The notes: a model not told the origin generated them from the letters alone. A stretch of 64,000 bases of DNA from DATEUP01 sp041485285 (GCA_041485285.1 JBGPJF010000005.1:1-64000), one strand, 5' to 3'. Positions 35,196-44,942 are shown, numbered from the stretch's first letter. A program made the numbers and translations.

Positions 35196-37865
35196 TTATT
35201 TGAGTTTTTTGGGGGCGTTTGCTGATGCGCGGGAGGGCCGGCGGGCCAAAAAGCCGAGCACGGCGGCTGCCGCCGCAAGTGCAAGGACGGCAAAGGGCGC
35301 GCCGAGCCCCGGCAGCCCGCCTTGGACTTCGAAGTCCGCCGCGTCGGTGGCCGTCGTTTCGCCGTCGAACACGAGCAGTTGGACGGTGTGCTTGCCCGCG
35401 GGGAGCCGGTCAAGCGAGAAGGACGGCGTGTTGGCAACCGCCGTCCCGTCGACGACCCATGTAATGTTGACGGTCGTCCCGTCCGGGTCGTTTGCGCGCG
35501 CCGTGAAGGACACGACCGCGCCTTGCGGGAGCACCCCGTCGCGTGGCGTGAGGATCTGCGCGACGGGGGGCCGGTTGGTCTCCGAAACGAACAACGTGTA
35601 GTCGGCCCAGGCGCTGAGGTTGCCGTCGGACACGTTGACCCGCAGCACATGGAACCCGCCCTCGTCGAAGCCGAAGGTGTGCTGGAACGAGGACCCGGCG
35701 GCCGCCGGGCTCGGCGCCGCGCCGTCGAGCGAGAAGGTGAACACGAGTTCCGCAAGCGTCGAATCAATGTCGCTTGCTTCTGCGTCGAAGGCAAACGACG
35801 CGTCCTCGCGAGCGACGAGCGGCCCAGCGGGGGGCGAAAGCGTGGGGGCGTCGTCGAGGGGGCGGATGTCGATGACCACCCGCGCGGTGCCCGTAAGGTC
35901 GCCGTCGGAAGCCCACAGGAACGCGCTGATTTGGCCGAAAAGGTTGGCCTTTGGGAAGAGCGAGAGCAGGTTTCCGACCGCAAGGGAGGCGACATCGGGG
36001 GCGCCGTGCAGCGAGAACACGACCGGGTCGCCATCGGGGTCAACGACGAGCCCCGAGAGGTTGAAGGTCGCCTGGGCCGCCAGAGCGTCCTCGTCGATCG
36101 AGAAGGGGCCGGGCGCCACGACAAACCGCGGCGCATCGTTGACGGGCGTCACCGACACCGCAACCTGGAGCACCGCCTCGGCCGAAAACGCGTCGACGAC
36201 GCGAAGCGAGAAGGACGAAGGGCCAAAGAAGTCGGCCAGCGCCGTCACCAGCAGCGACCCGCCCGCTACCGACGCGTTGGTCGCGCCGCCCTGGCCGATG
36301 GAGAGGAGCGTCCATGTGTCCCCCTCGGGATCCTCGATGAACGGAGAGAGGTTGAGGCTCGCCTGGCCGTCCTCCGGGAACACCACAGGCGAGGCGCCTA
36401 CCGCGAGCCGCGGGGGGTCGTTCACCGGCGCGAAGCGGAGCGCCAGCGCGATCTCCACGCGCTGCCAGCGATCGGTCGCCGCGACGGTCACGACCGCGGC
36501 CCCCGACCAGTCGAGCGCGGGGATGACCGAGAGCGTCCGCCCGTCCCCGAGCAGCACGGCCGTCACGCTGCCGCTTGACTGGACGACCTCGTACGAAAGC
36601 TGCTCTCCCGCCGGGTCTTGCGGGACCAGCGCCTGCAAGTCGAACGCGGCAGCGCCGTCCTCAAGGCCGCTGTAGTTCCACGCCGCATCGGCAAGGACCG
36701 GCGGACGGTCGATGAGCACGGTCATCGTGTAGTTGAACGACAGCCCGGTCGTGAGGTAGTAGATGGGGTCGGCGAGGAAGATGTCCAGGTAATAAACGCC
36801 CGTCAAGGGCAGTAGCGCATTAATCCGCTCGTCGGGGTCGAAGTCGTACGACCAGGTGACGCGGCTGAAGTTGGCGTCCCAGAGGATCGCTTGCAGGTCG
36901 GGCCCGCGGCTTGTTGCGTTGAAGCCCTCCGTGTGGAGGGAAACGTTCAGCGTGGTGCGTGCAGGCGCCGTGATCACAAAGAGGTCGCGCAGGTCCCAGC
37001 GCGACAGGTTGTTGGCGAAGGATCCGGCGGTAAGCGGGGTCGCCGTCGCGGGGGCCGCGTTGTTGTCGGCCGACACATTGAACCGCCCCCAGGTGAGGTT
37101 GTAGGCCGACGAGCCCGCGTACGACATGACGCGGATGAAGTAGCGGCCCGACGCGGGCGGCAGCGCAGCGGCGTACTCGGTGCCCGTTGGCGAGTTGGAC
37201 AGGCCATCGATGACGGCAAGCCCCCCCACGATGTGGTAGATGAAAACGTCGATGTCCGCGGTGTTCGGCGAGGTGAGGTTGACAAGCAGCGCCTGCCCAT
37301 AGGGGGGCGCCACGGTGAGGTCGATGGCGAACATGTCGACAAGGTCGTTCCAGTCCGTTACGTTGTTGATCAGCGAGCCGGAGTCCGACGAAAGGACGGT
37401 GGCGTTTGCAAGGTCGTTGTCGTTGTCGTTGGGCACAGCCCCGCCGGCGGTCCAATTGACCGTAACGGCCCAAGTGTACGATGCGTCGGCTGCAACGACA
37501 ATGAGGTAGTACCCGGTCTCGGGGACGATCGACAGGGACACCGCGATGTTGCCGGGGTTGTAGGTGAACAGCTCGTCGAGGAGCACCTGCTCGGGGTCAA
37601 AGAGCCCGAGCGCGCCCGCCCCGAAGAGCGACCCCGTCGCCTCAAGGGTCACCGAAAGCGTCTCGGGAGCCGCAAGCGACCGGTTCGCGAACACCTTGAA
37701 GTAGCGCGGCGCGCCGGCCCCCAGCGTCCCCGACACCGACGCGTTCGGGAAGATCTCCGGCACGAGCGACATGTTGACCGAAAGGGGCCCTTTGACCGGC
37801 GGCGGCGGTGCCACGGCGGGGCCCTTGTCTGCGGCGGCGGTCCCGGAGGCCGCGGCAATCGCCAC
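35196..37865 (-). CDS. Giant surface protein with cadherin-like repeats and PGF-CTERM-like tail
   Basis: 889 residues from GTG 37865, but that start cuts the signal peptide: in the same frame upstream (about 37910-37866) lie R-R-V-A-Q-G-F-A-L-A-L-L-C-A-V, a complete signal sequence without any ATG, GTG or TTG ahead of it. A non-standard start or a one-base indel is likely. Mature domains are several PPC-like units (G-R-Y-F-I-R-V, Y-Y-L-D-I-F), four to five cadherin-like repeats with V-N-D-P-P and D-P-x-G-D, a PKD-like unit, and the terminal L-P-G-L-G-A-P plus hydrophobic helix and A-R-R typical of PGF-CTERM tails. It is the middle member of three paralogues. Confidence 0.82.
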   Translation of the reverse strand: MAIAAASGTAAADKGPAVAPPPPVKGPLSVNMSLVPEIFPNASVSGTLGAGAPRYFKVFANRSLAAPETLSVTLEATGSLFGAGALGLFDPEQVLLDELFTYNPGNIAVSLSIVPETGYYLIVVAADASYTWAVTVNWTAGGAVPNDNDNDLANATVLSSDSGSLINNVTDWNDLVDMFAIDLTVAPPYGQALLVNLTSPNTADIDVFIYHIVGGLAVIDGLSNSPTGTEYAAALPPASGRYFIRVMSYAGSSAYNLTWGRFNVSADNNAAPATATPLTAGSFANNLSRWDLRDLFVITAPARTTLNVSLHTEGFNATSRGPDLQAILWDANFSRVTWSYDFDPDERINALLPLTGVYYLDIFLADPIYYLTTGLSFNYTMTVLIDRPPVLADAAWNYSGLEDGAAAFDLQALVPQDPAGEQLSYEVVQSSGSVTAVLLGDGRTLSVIPALDWSGAAVVTVAATDRWQRVEIALALRFAPVNDPPRLAVGASPVVFPEDGQASLNLSPFIEDPEGDTWTLLSIGQGGATNASVAGGSLLVTALADFFGPSSFSLRVVDAFSAEAVLQVAVSVTPVNDAPRFVVAPGPFSIDEDALAAQATFNLSGLVVDPDGDPVVFSLHGAPDVASLAVGNLLSLFPKANLFGQISAFLWASDGDLTGTARVVIDIRPLDDAPTLSPPAGPLVAREDASFAFDAEASDIDSTLAELVFTFSLDGAAPSPAAAGSSFQHTFGFDEGGFHVLRVNVSDGNLSAWADYTLFVSETNRPPVAQILTPRDGVLPQGAVVSFTARANDPDGTTVNITWVVDGTAVANTPSFSLDRLPAGKHTVQLLVFDGETTATDAADFEVQGGLPGLGAPFAVLALAAAAAVLGFLARRPSRASANAPKKLK

Positions 37866-37944
37866 GGCGCAGAGCAGCGCGAGCGCGAAGCCCTGCGCTA
37901 CCCTTCGCGGGAAGTGCCCGCCACCCCGGCCGGCGCGGGAGATC

Positions 37945-40900
37945 CTACTCCACCCGCCTGCGGCGCGCCACTACGGCGGCCACAGCCGCCATCGCACCGA
38001 GCGCTCCGACCACGACCGGCGCGTCGAACCCGGGCTGCGTCTTCTTGGGCTCCGACACGGTCACGTTGACCGTGAGCGAGATTTGGCTCACCCCGTCGGA
38101 AACAACCAGCTGCACGCGCATCGTGCCGGTCGTCGTGAAGGCGTAGTCGCCCTCCCCCTTGTCGAGGATGGACTGCCCGGAACTTGCAAGCGTCCAGGCG
38201 AAGGACAGCACGTCCCCGTCCGGGTCGAAGGCCGACGCGAAGAAGTGCACGGGCTTGCCCTGCTCGTAGCCGCGGTTGCCTTCGAGCGGCGAGGCGATGG
38301 TGACCACCGGCGGCCGCGGCAGGTCGATGACGGTGACCTTCCATTCGTGCGTGGCCTCTCCGCCCACGCCGTCGGCAATGACGACCTTGAGCGTGTAGAC
38401 CGTGTTCGCGCCCGGGTGCGACATCGTGTACGCCGCGATGAAGGTGTAGCTCGGGAGCGTGTTGTCGAGCGGGTCGGCGTCGAGGAACCACCGGAAGGTC
38501 GGCTGCAGGTTTTCAGGGTCCACCGCGTCCACGGTGAAGCTCTTCGTCTGCCCTTCTGTGATCGAGTACTCGATGGGCGCCGGGTTCCACGAGAGGACGC
38601 GCGGCGGGTCGTTGATCTCGCGGATGAGGAGGTTGATCTCGACGACATCCGACGGCAGCGGGGTCAGCGTGATGCCCTGCTGGTAGTACTTGATGGCCCG
38701 GATCTGGATGGTCTTGGCGACCGCGAGGTCCGCCGGCGGCTTGAAAAGCAGCGTCCCGTTGAACAGGTCGAAGGGGATGTCCTGGCTGCCCGACACCTCG
38801 AAGGTGAGCGGCGTCGTGTGCATCGGGTCGTCGGGGTCGTAGAAGATCTTGTTGAGGTCCAACGTCGGGCAGGCGACATCCTCATCACAGGTGAGGTTGC
38901 GGTCGCCCGGCACGACGCGCGGCGCGTCGAGCTTGTTGTTCACGCGGAAGGGGATCTCCAGGCGGACCGTGGCCGTCCCATCGTTCACATCGACCCACAC
39001 CGGGTAGGTGGAGCCAAGCGAGGTCGTCTGGAAGTCCTGGGCCGTGACGACCCGCATGGTCGTGCCGGTGAAGGTCACGGTGATGTTGCTGTCGGGCACC
39101 TGCGCAAACTGCAGCGTGTCGCCGTCGACATCGCGGATGACACTCGTGACGGGGATGATGACCACGCCCGCGTCCTCGTCAATGGTGACCGGCCCATTGG
39201 CCGACACATAGGGCAGGTCATTGACCGGGCGGTAGGTGATGTTCCAGTATTGCGAAACGTAATTCTTCTGCTGGTCGGTGGCGCGCACCTGCAGCGTGTT
39301 CGTGCCGTGCCAGTCCGTGTTGTCCACCGGCGGCGTCGCGTTCATGTCGATGCGGGGCGTGATGGTTACCAGGCCGAACGACTGCGTGACCGAGAGGTTC
39401 GTCATCCCCGAGAACGAGAAGGTGAAGTTGAGCGTGTCGCCCTGCAGCACGTCGGGGTCGTAGAAGTAGTCCGAGAGGTTGTAGACGCCGGAGCTCGTGG
39501 CGCCCTCGTCGAGGGTGATGTCCGGCAGCAAACTCGCGATGACCGGCACCTCAAACTGGCAGTTGTAGAGGGGCAGGCGCGAGATACAGAGGGCGTAGGT
39601 CGTCGCGAAGTTCCAGTCCATGTGCCAAAAGACCTGGAGGGTCCTCGGCGGCATCCCCGGGATCGTGAACGGCCCGATGTAGCCGTCCTGCATCGCGGTG
39701 ACTTCGATCACGTAGTCCCCGTCGGCCGCGATGGTTGCGCGCGCCGTTGCCGTCGACTCAAGGTAGTCGGTGGGGTTGTTGTTGGCATAGTCGAAGTGGT
39801 AGTTCCAGCCCCACGCCAGGAGCTGCATGCCGGGCTGGTAAATGCCCACCCAAATGAGCCCCATCGACTGGTTCGTGACGGAGCCGTCGGGCGCGCTGCG
39901 CCGCGGCATCTCGAAGGTGACCTCGATGGTCTCGCCGGCAACGGCGGACACCTTGTAGAAGTCCGAGTGGTCCTCCGACTGCGAGATGTTGAACTTCGTG
40001 TACTGGCCCCACTGGGTCACGGCGGCCTGGCTCGGTTCGTTGTTGAAGTCGCTCGCCTGGCGGTTGGGCGAGGTGTCGAACGACTGGATCAGGGTGTAGT
40101 TGCCCGTGTTGTTGTAGTCCTCGAGTTCGAGGAAGTAGATCCCGGTGTAGCTTGCCTGCGCGGCGACCTCCTCGTGGCGAGGCTCGGGGTTCTGCGTCAG
40201 GTTGTAGGGCGCGTCGCCTTCGAAGGACGAGTTGAGGATGTCGAAGTCCGCGGTGGACCCGCCGGGCTTGAAGTAGTCGCGGTAGCCGAAGAGCCACAGG
40301 TTGAGGTTGACGGGCTTCAGCGGGTCGTCGCTCACCTCGGACATGTTGAACACGACGCGGTCGGCAGGCTGGGAGCCGCCGCCCTTGGACATGTTGAACC
40401 AGAACCAGTCGGTGTCGTCGTAGGTGCGCTCCTTGTGGACGCCGAAGTAACCGCCGGCGGCAAAGCGCGGGATGTTAGTGAGGTTGAAGTGGAGGTTGAA
40501 GGCGCACGAGGTCTGGTTGGAGAGCCGGAGCATGATGTAGTAGGTGCCCGTGTAGGGCGCGAGGACATTGAACGGCTCAATCTGGCGGTTGGGGGCCTCG
40601 GACTTTTCGATCGGCTTTCCGATGGGGTTGGTGGGGCTGTAGCCGGTGTCTTCGGCGAAAATGCGGATGATCGCGTCGACCTGCGTGGGGTCGACCGAGT
40701 TCCAGTTGGTGATTTCGAGCCACCCAGACGCCTCTTGGAAGATCTGGGCCGCGGTGTCGTGGACGGCGGTGAAGCGGTACCACAAGGTGTCCGGGTCGCG
40801 CGTGAGCGCGGAGTTGGCGGGGTTCTGCGCCTCTTGGTCGAGGTTGCCCGTGTAGTCGCCACCCGTGATGGAGGTGGGGTCGGCGACCGTAATGAAGAGG

Positions 40901-41463
40901 TCGTAGGAGCCCTGGCCGTACCAGATTGAGACGTTGATGTAATAGGTGGCGGTGGGCGTGATGGGCGTGAGGATGTTGTTCTCCTGCCAGACGCGGTTGT
41001 TGAAGGGAGCGAGGTTCCAGTCGATCATGGTGTCGGGGCCGGGGAAGCCGGCGTAGGTGAAAAGCTCGAAGTCGGGGGACACGCGGCTGCCCATTCCGAA
41101 GGGCACGTAGACGGCGCCGACGGTGAAGAGTTTGACATCGAGAACTTTGCCGCGCGCGAGGTCGATCTTGTAGTAGTCGTTGCGCTTCGTGAGGGGGTCG
41201 GAGGCGGCAAGGTAGCCGTGGATCTGTTCGATGTTGCCGCTTGTGGCGTTGCGCACGCCGTAGAAAGCGCCCACGGTGTTGTACACAACGGCCGCGGCGC
41301 TTGCGGCGTCATGGGACCCCTGCATCGTTTGGGGGGTGGCCGAAGTGGGAGCGGGAGCGGCCGCCACGGAGGCGGCGACGACGCTAAAAAAGGCGGAGGC
41401 GGCGAGGAGCGCAATGGCGGCAAATACACGGGCGGGGCTGGTTGAGGTTTTCTTCCGGATCAT
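37945..41463 (-). CDS. Giant surface protein with pre-peptidase-like and cadherin-like repeats and PGF-CTERM tail
   Basis: 1172 residues from ATG 41463 (GGTGAG ribosome site just before). After the signal peptide come about five PPC-like beta domains rich in Tyr, Trp and Asn (T-Y-Y-I-N-V, T-Y-Y-I-M-L, D-Y-V-I-E-V). At least four cadherin-like repeats (V-N-D-L-P, I-N-D-P-P, D-x-D-G-D) and a PKD-like domain follow. The end, Q-P-G-F-D-A-P, hydrophobic helix, R-R-R-R, is a near-canonical PGF-CTERM signal for archaeosortase processing. Likely a cell-surface adhesin or S-layer-associated protein and the first gene of the surface series. Confidence 0.87.
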   Translation of the reverse strand: MIRKKTSTSPARVFAAIALLAASAFFSVVAASVAAAPAPTSATPQTMQGSHDAASAAAVVYNTVGAFYGVRNATSGNIEQIHGYLAASDPLTKRNDYYKIDLARGKVLDVKLFTVGAVYVPFGMGSRVSPDFELFTYAGFPGPDTMIDWNLAPFNNRVWQENNILTPITPTATYYINVSIWYGQGSYDLFITVADPTSITGGDYTGNLDQEAQNPANSALTRDPDTLWYRFTAVHDTAAQIFQEASGWLEITNWNSVDPTQVDAIIRIFAEDTGYSPTNPIGKPIEKSEAPNRQIEPFNVLAPYTGTYYIMLRLSNQTSCAFNLHFNLTNIPRFAAGGYFGVHKERTYDDTDWFWFNMSKGGGSQPADRVVFNMSEVSDDPLKPVNLNLWLFGYRDYFKPGGSTADFDILNSSFEGDAPYNLTQNPEPRHEEVAAQASYTGIYFLELEDYNNTGNYTLIQSFDTSPNRQASDFNNEPSQAAVTQWGQYTKFNISQSEDHSDFYKVSAVAGETIEVTFEMPRRSAPDGSVTNQSMGLIWVGIYQPGMQLLAWGWNYHFDYANNNPTDYLESTATARATIAADGDYVIEVTAMQDGYIGPFTIPGMPPRTLQVFWHMDWNFATTYALCISRLPLYNCQFEVPVIASLLPDITLDEGATSSGVYNLSDYFYDPDVLQGDTLNFTFSFSGMTNLSVTQSFGLVTITPRIDMNATPPVDNTDWHGTNTLQVRATDQQKNYVSQYWNITYRPVNDLPYVSANGPVTIDEDAGVVIIPVTSVIRDVDGDTLQFAQVPDSNITVTFTGTTMRVVTAQDFQTTSLGSTYPVWVDVNDGTATVRLEIPFRVNNKLDAPRVVPGDRNLTCDEDVACPTLDLNKIFYDPDDPMHTTPLTFEVSGSQDIPFDLFNGTLLFKPPADLAVAKTIQIRAIKYYQQGITLTPLPSDVVEINLLIREINDPPRVLSWNPAPIEYSITEGQTKSFTVDAVDPENLQPTFRWFLDADPLDNTLPSYTFIAAYTMSHPGANTVYTLKVVIADGVGGEATHEWKVTVIDLPRPPVVTIASPLEGNRGYEQGKPVHFFASAFDPDGDVLSFAWTLASSGQSILDKGEGDYAFTTTGTMRVQLVVSDGVSQISLTVNVTVSEPKKTQPGFDAPVVVGALGAMAAVAAVVARRRRVE

Positions 41464-41518
41464 CGCACTCACCTGGGTCAAACAATTAGGCGGCGGAATT
41501 TGGGCGGTTACAAGGCTG

Positions 41519-41528
41519 CCGATATAAC
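41519..41528 (-). promoter_or_regulatory. TATA box for the surface protein series
   Basis: On the minus strand GTTATATCGG, about 56-65 bases before ATG 41463. Transcription from near 41497 could continue through the co-oriented genes down to 28471. Confidence 0.55.
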
Positions 41529-41680
41529 ACCTTTTCCCCAGGGTTCACTGAGAAACCAGATGTCTGGCTTAGCGATGTGCCACCGATTCCGACATACGAA
41601 CGTTCGGCCTCGCGTTCTTAAGCGTTTTCAAACGAACCTCGAAGGGTACGCGGGGTTGGACACGCGCTTGGGAAGGCCAC

Positions 41681-42883
41681 TTAGGGGAGGTTGGCGGGGG
41701 TGGGCGGGGGCCTGGCCGCGCTGGCGCGGCTGGCGAAGCTCCTGGCGGCGTCGATCCGGCGGGCGGGGGCCGGGTGCGAGTAAAACAGGCGCTCCAGCAG
41801 AGGGCTTGGCTGCTCGTCGATGAGGTTGCGGTCGCACAGCCGCTTCATCATCGACTCGGCCGCCTGGGGGTCCTGCGTGGCCTCGAGGGCAAAGGCGTCG
41901 GCGGCGGCCTCGGAGCGCCTCGAGATCCACGAGAAGGCGACCTTGTCGGCGAGCGTGATGGCGGCGACGAGCACGAGCAGGAGGGGGACGACCGCCACGT
42001 CGCCGGCCCCGCCCCCGCCGAACCACCGACCGGCCTCCCCGACCCCGAGGCTCAGCAGCCACATCTCGGGGAACACGAGGGCCAGGGTGAAGGCAAGGAA
42101 CCGGGGCACATCGCGGTGCGCGAGGTGGCCGACCTCGTGGGCGACCGTGAAGCGGATCTCCCGGGGGTGGAAGTCGTTCAGCAGCGTGTCGAAGAGGACG
42201 ATGCGCCGCGTGCGCCCGAAGCCGTGGATAAAGGCGTTTGCGCGCGGCGACTTGGCGCTCTCCTTCATCACCGCCACCTGGCGGATGGGCGGCACCCGGG
42301 CGTTCGCCGTGACCTCCAGGATTGCTGAGCGCAGCGCGCCTTCAGGCAGGGGCTGGACTTTGTAGAAGATGGGGATCAGCACGTTCGGCAGGATTGCGCT
42401 CGACACGACCACATACGCCGCGTAAACCGCGCCGGCCACGAGCCACCACGCCTGCGTGTGGCGCGCGATGTAGAAGAAGGGCAGCATGAGCGCGAGCGCA
42501 AAGGCGGTGCCGAGGAGCGCGCTCTTGGCGGCATCCTTCCCGAAGTCGCGCACGCCGCGGTGCGTCATCCCCCATCGCTTTTCGCGGAGGTGGCCGGAGT
42601 AAAACGCGACGGGCAGCGTAAGGCCAGCGAAAAGCATCGCGAACGCGACGATGTACAGGGTGTCGGCCCATAGCTGGCTCCCCCCGGCGCGGGCCGCGGC
42701 GAAGTCCGCGAGCGCACGCGAGGCGCCCGAAGCCCAGAAGAAGACCGCGAAGGCGAGGGGCAGCGCCGTCCCCCCGACCATCGAGACGCGCCTCGACCCG
42801 CGCTCGTACGCGCGGGCCTTCGTGCGCGCGGTGGGGTCGAAGTCGTAGGGGAACGCGGGCGCCGCGCGCGCAGGGACGTGCAC
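41681..42883 (-). CDS. M48-family membrane metalloprotease, Ste24/CAAX-protease-like
   Basis: 400 residues from GTG 42883. Four to six membrane helices enclose the zinc site H249-E250-V-G-H253, with the third ligand in a downstream E-A-A-A-D-A-F helix. The N-terminal F-D-P-T-x-x-x-K-A-x-x-Y signature and R-R-I-V-L-F-D-T-L-L strand place it with Ste24-type enzymes, which cut prenylated or misfolded membrane proteins. The start fits a TTTTTAGGC TATA-like element at 42908-42918 (leaderless); a 32-residue longer reading exists. It is divergent from the ABC exporter genes and convergent to none. Confidence 0.9.
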   Translation of the reverse strand: MHVPARAAPAFPYDFDPTARTKARAYERGSRRVSMVGGTALPLAFAVFFWASGASRALADFAAARAGGSQLWADTLYIVAFAMLFAGLTLPVAFYSGHLREKRWGMTHRGVRDFGKDAAKSALLGTAFALALMLPFFYIARHTQAWWLVAGAVYAAYVVVSSAILPNVLIPIFYKVQPLPEGALRSAILEVTANARVPPIRQVAVMKESAKSPRANAFIHGFGRTRRIVLFDTLLNDFHPREIRFTVAHEVGHLAHRDVPRFLAFTLALVFPEMWLLSLGVGEAGRWFGGGGAGDVAVVPLLLVLVAAITLADKVAFSWISRRSEAAADAFALEATQDPQAAESMMKRLCDRNLIDEQPSPLLERLFYSHPAPARRIDAARSFASRASAARPPPTPANLP

Positions 42884-42965
42884 AACAGGGAGCAGGCGCG
42901 CGCTGCCTAAAAACCCCGCATCGAACGGCCGCCGATTGGAAGGGGGGAGGGAGGCTCCTTTGGTC

Positions 42966-42975
42966 GCCTTTAAGC
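42966..42975 (+). promoter_or_regulatory. TATA-like box for the ABC exporter operon
   Basis: gcctttaagc, 28-37 bases before ATG 43003 and 22-31 before the in-frame TTG 42997, so the first mRNA of the operon would be leaderless or nearly so. Confidence 0.5.
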
Positions 42976-43002
42976 CCAAATCCCCCTTCCGGCGACTTGG
43001 CT

Positions 43003-44052
43003 ATGGGCGAACCCGCAGTCCGGACGGTGTCGCTCGGCCGAGACTTCCGCCGCAGGCTCTCCAAAGCGGACCGGAAAGCGGCCGGCAACAAGTTCGAGCT
43101 GACCCAGGCGCTCGACGATGTGAGCCTCGAGATTTCGAAGGGCGAGCTGTTTGGGGTGCTCGGCCCGAACGGCGCGGGCAAGACGACGCTCATCAAGATC
43201 CTGTGCACGCTGCTGCTGCCCTCGCGCGGCGAGGCGTTCGTCGCGGGCCACGACGTTACCAAGGACGTCGCCGAGGTGCGGCACCGCATCAACATGGTCT
43301 CCGGCGGCGAGACGAGCGGCTACGGCATCTTGAAGGTCCGCGAGAACCTGTGGTTCTTTTCGCAGCTCTACGGCGTCCCCTCCGAGGAAGCCAAGTACCG
43401 CATCGACACCCTCGGCGAGGTGCTGGGGCTCACGCCCAAATTCGAGGTGCGCGCCTCGCGCATCTCGACGGGCGAGCGCCAGAAGATGAACTTGATCCGG
43501 GGCTTTGTCTCCGACCCCGAGGTCCTTTTCCTCGACGAGCCCACCCTCGGCCTCGACGTGAACGCCGCCCGCCAGATCCGGGCGTTCGTGTCGAAATGGG
43601 TGCGCGACAAACGCCAGAACACCGCGCTGTTAACGACGCACTACATGGCCGAGGCCGACGAGATGTGCGACCGCGTCGCGATCATCGACCGCGGGCGGAT
43701 CATCGCTTGCGCGCCGCCCCACGAACTGAAAAAGCTCGTCCAGGACGACGTGATCTTCACGCTGCGCGTCAAGGCCCCGCCGTCGGGGGCCTTCGAGTTC
43801 GTCAAGGCAGTCAAAGGCGTGCGGACGTTCACCGCCTCGCGCTCGCTCGACGGCGCCACTGCGGACCTCAAGCTGCTGCTCGACACCGAATCGGCCATCG
43901 CTGACCTGATCTCCGAACTCACCGCGCGCAAGGTGGATTTGATCGCGCTCTCGAAGACCACTCCGACCCTTGAGGACGTTTTCGTGAAACTCGTCGGCCG
44001 CGGCCTCGGCACCGACGAGATCCCCCCGCCGCCTGCGGAGGCGAAGGAATGA
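43003..44052 (+). CDS. ABC transporter ATP-binding protein (ABC-2 exporter)
   Basis: 349 residues. Walker A is G-P-N-G-A-G-K-T-T, the signature is I-S-T-G-E-R-Q-K-M, Walker B V-L-F-L-D-E-P-T, and the switch His lies in L-T-T-H-Y. It belongs to the DrrA/CcmA-like exporter ATPases and has a C-terminal 100-residue accessory domain. With the two following permeases it would drive export of a lipid, drug or polymer. The stop overlaps the next start (ATGA). TTG 42997 is an alternative start. Confidence 0.93.
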   Translation: MGEPAVRTVSLGRDFRRRLSKADRKAAGNKFELTQALDDVSLEISKGELFGVLGPNGAGKTTLIKILCTLLLPSRGEAFVAGHDVTKDVAEVRHRINMVSGGETSGYGILKVRENLWFFSQLYGVPSEEAKYRIDTLGEVLGLTPKFEVRASRISTGERQKMNLIRGFVSDPEVLFLDEPTLGLDVNAARQIRAFVSKWVRDKRQNTALLTTHYMAEADEMCDRVAIIDRGRIIACAPPHELKKLVQDDVIFTLRVKAPPSGAFEFVKAVKGVRTFTASRSLDGATADLKLLLDTESAIADLISELTARKVDLIALSKTTPTLEDVFVKLVGRGLGTDEIPPPPAEAKE

Positions 44053-44942
44053 GCGTCAGGACCCACGACCCGGACAACCCGTTCGCCTCGTTCAAGCGGG
44101 CGGCCGACGGCGAGCGCCTCCACCACGGGCGTGTCGGCACATTCATCGCAGCGTGGAAAGCGCGCACCTACATCCGGCTCTCGGGAAACAAGGAACCGTC
44201 GTGGGTTTTCTTCGAGACATTCCTGCCGATGCTGTCGGTCATCGCGTACCTGTACATCTACCGGTACCTTTCGGCGGGATCGCCGAACTCCGACCGGTTC
44301 GTCTCTTTCGTGGTGCTCGGCGGCGCAATGGTTGCATTCTGGCTCTCCATGCTCTGGGGGATTGCGAACCACATCTTCTGGGAAAAGCAGTCGGGCAACC
44401 TCGAACTGTACTTTGTGTCGCCCGTGTCGCCGATGGCGATGATGCTCGGCATGGCGACCGGGTCGCTCGTCACCACTTCCCTGCGGGCATCGGCCACCAT
44501 CATCGTGGGGGTGCTCGTCTTCGGCGCCACGTTCCGCGCCGAGAATGTGCCGGCGGCGCTCCTCATCATGATCGTAACACTCGGCGCGCTCTACTGCCTC
44601 GGTATGATCTTCGCCTCGATATTCCTCGTCTACGGGCGCGAAGGCGAACACCTCACGCGCTCGCTGCAGGAACCGGTATTCTTCGCGGCCGGATTCTATT
44701 ACCCCGTTGCAACGCTGCCGGTGGCCGTGCAGGTCGTCGGCTCCATCGTCCCCCTCACCTTCGGGCTCGACGCGATCCGGCAGTTGCTCATCCCGGGCGC
44801 CGCGGGGCTGTTGCCGCTTTGGATTGAAGCGACGGCCATACCCCTCATGCTCGTCGGCTTCGCGGCCGGCGCCCACTACTCGATCAAGCACATGGAGCGG
44901 AAAGCCAAGCGCGAAGGGAGGCTGACCCTGCGATGGCAGTAG
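44049..44942 (+). CDS. ABC-2 type permease, first subunit
   Basis: 297 residues, six membrane helices between about 55 and 275 with the typical ABC-2 pattern (E-x-x-x-P-M start, a W-E-K-Q-S-G-N-L-E-L coupling segment, E-P-V-F-F-A-A-G-F-Y-Y-P re-entrant region). It is translationally coupled to the ATPase gene by a 4-base overlap and overlaps the second permease by 10 bases. It probably pairs with that permease as a heterodimer. Confidence 0.9.
   Translation: MSVRTHDPDNPFASFKRAADGERLHHGRVGTFIAAWKARTYIRLSGNKEPSWVFFETFLPMLSVIAYLYIYRYLSAGSPNSDRFVSFVVLGGAMVAFWLSMLWGIANHIFWEKQSGNLELYFVSPVSPMAMMLGMATGSLVTTSLRASATIIVGVLVFGATFRAENVPAALLIMIVTLGALYCLGMIFASIFLVYGREGEHLTRSLQEPVFFAAGFYYPVATLPVAVQVVGSIVPLTFGLDAIRQLLIPGAAGLLPLWIEATAIPLMLVGFAAGAHYSIKHMERKAKREGRLTLRWQ

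Noticed and set aside
37771..40929. A 1052-codon open frame on the plus strand
   Set aside because: It is antisense to the giant surface protein gene, rich in Arg, His, Val and Gly, has no domain features, and arises from high third-position GC. The same holds for similar long antisense frames at 33358-35601, 29644-31209 and 17997-19856.
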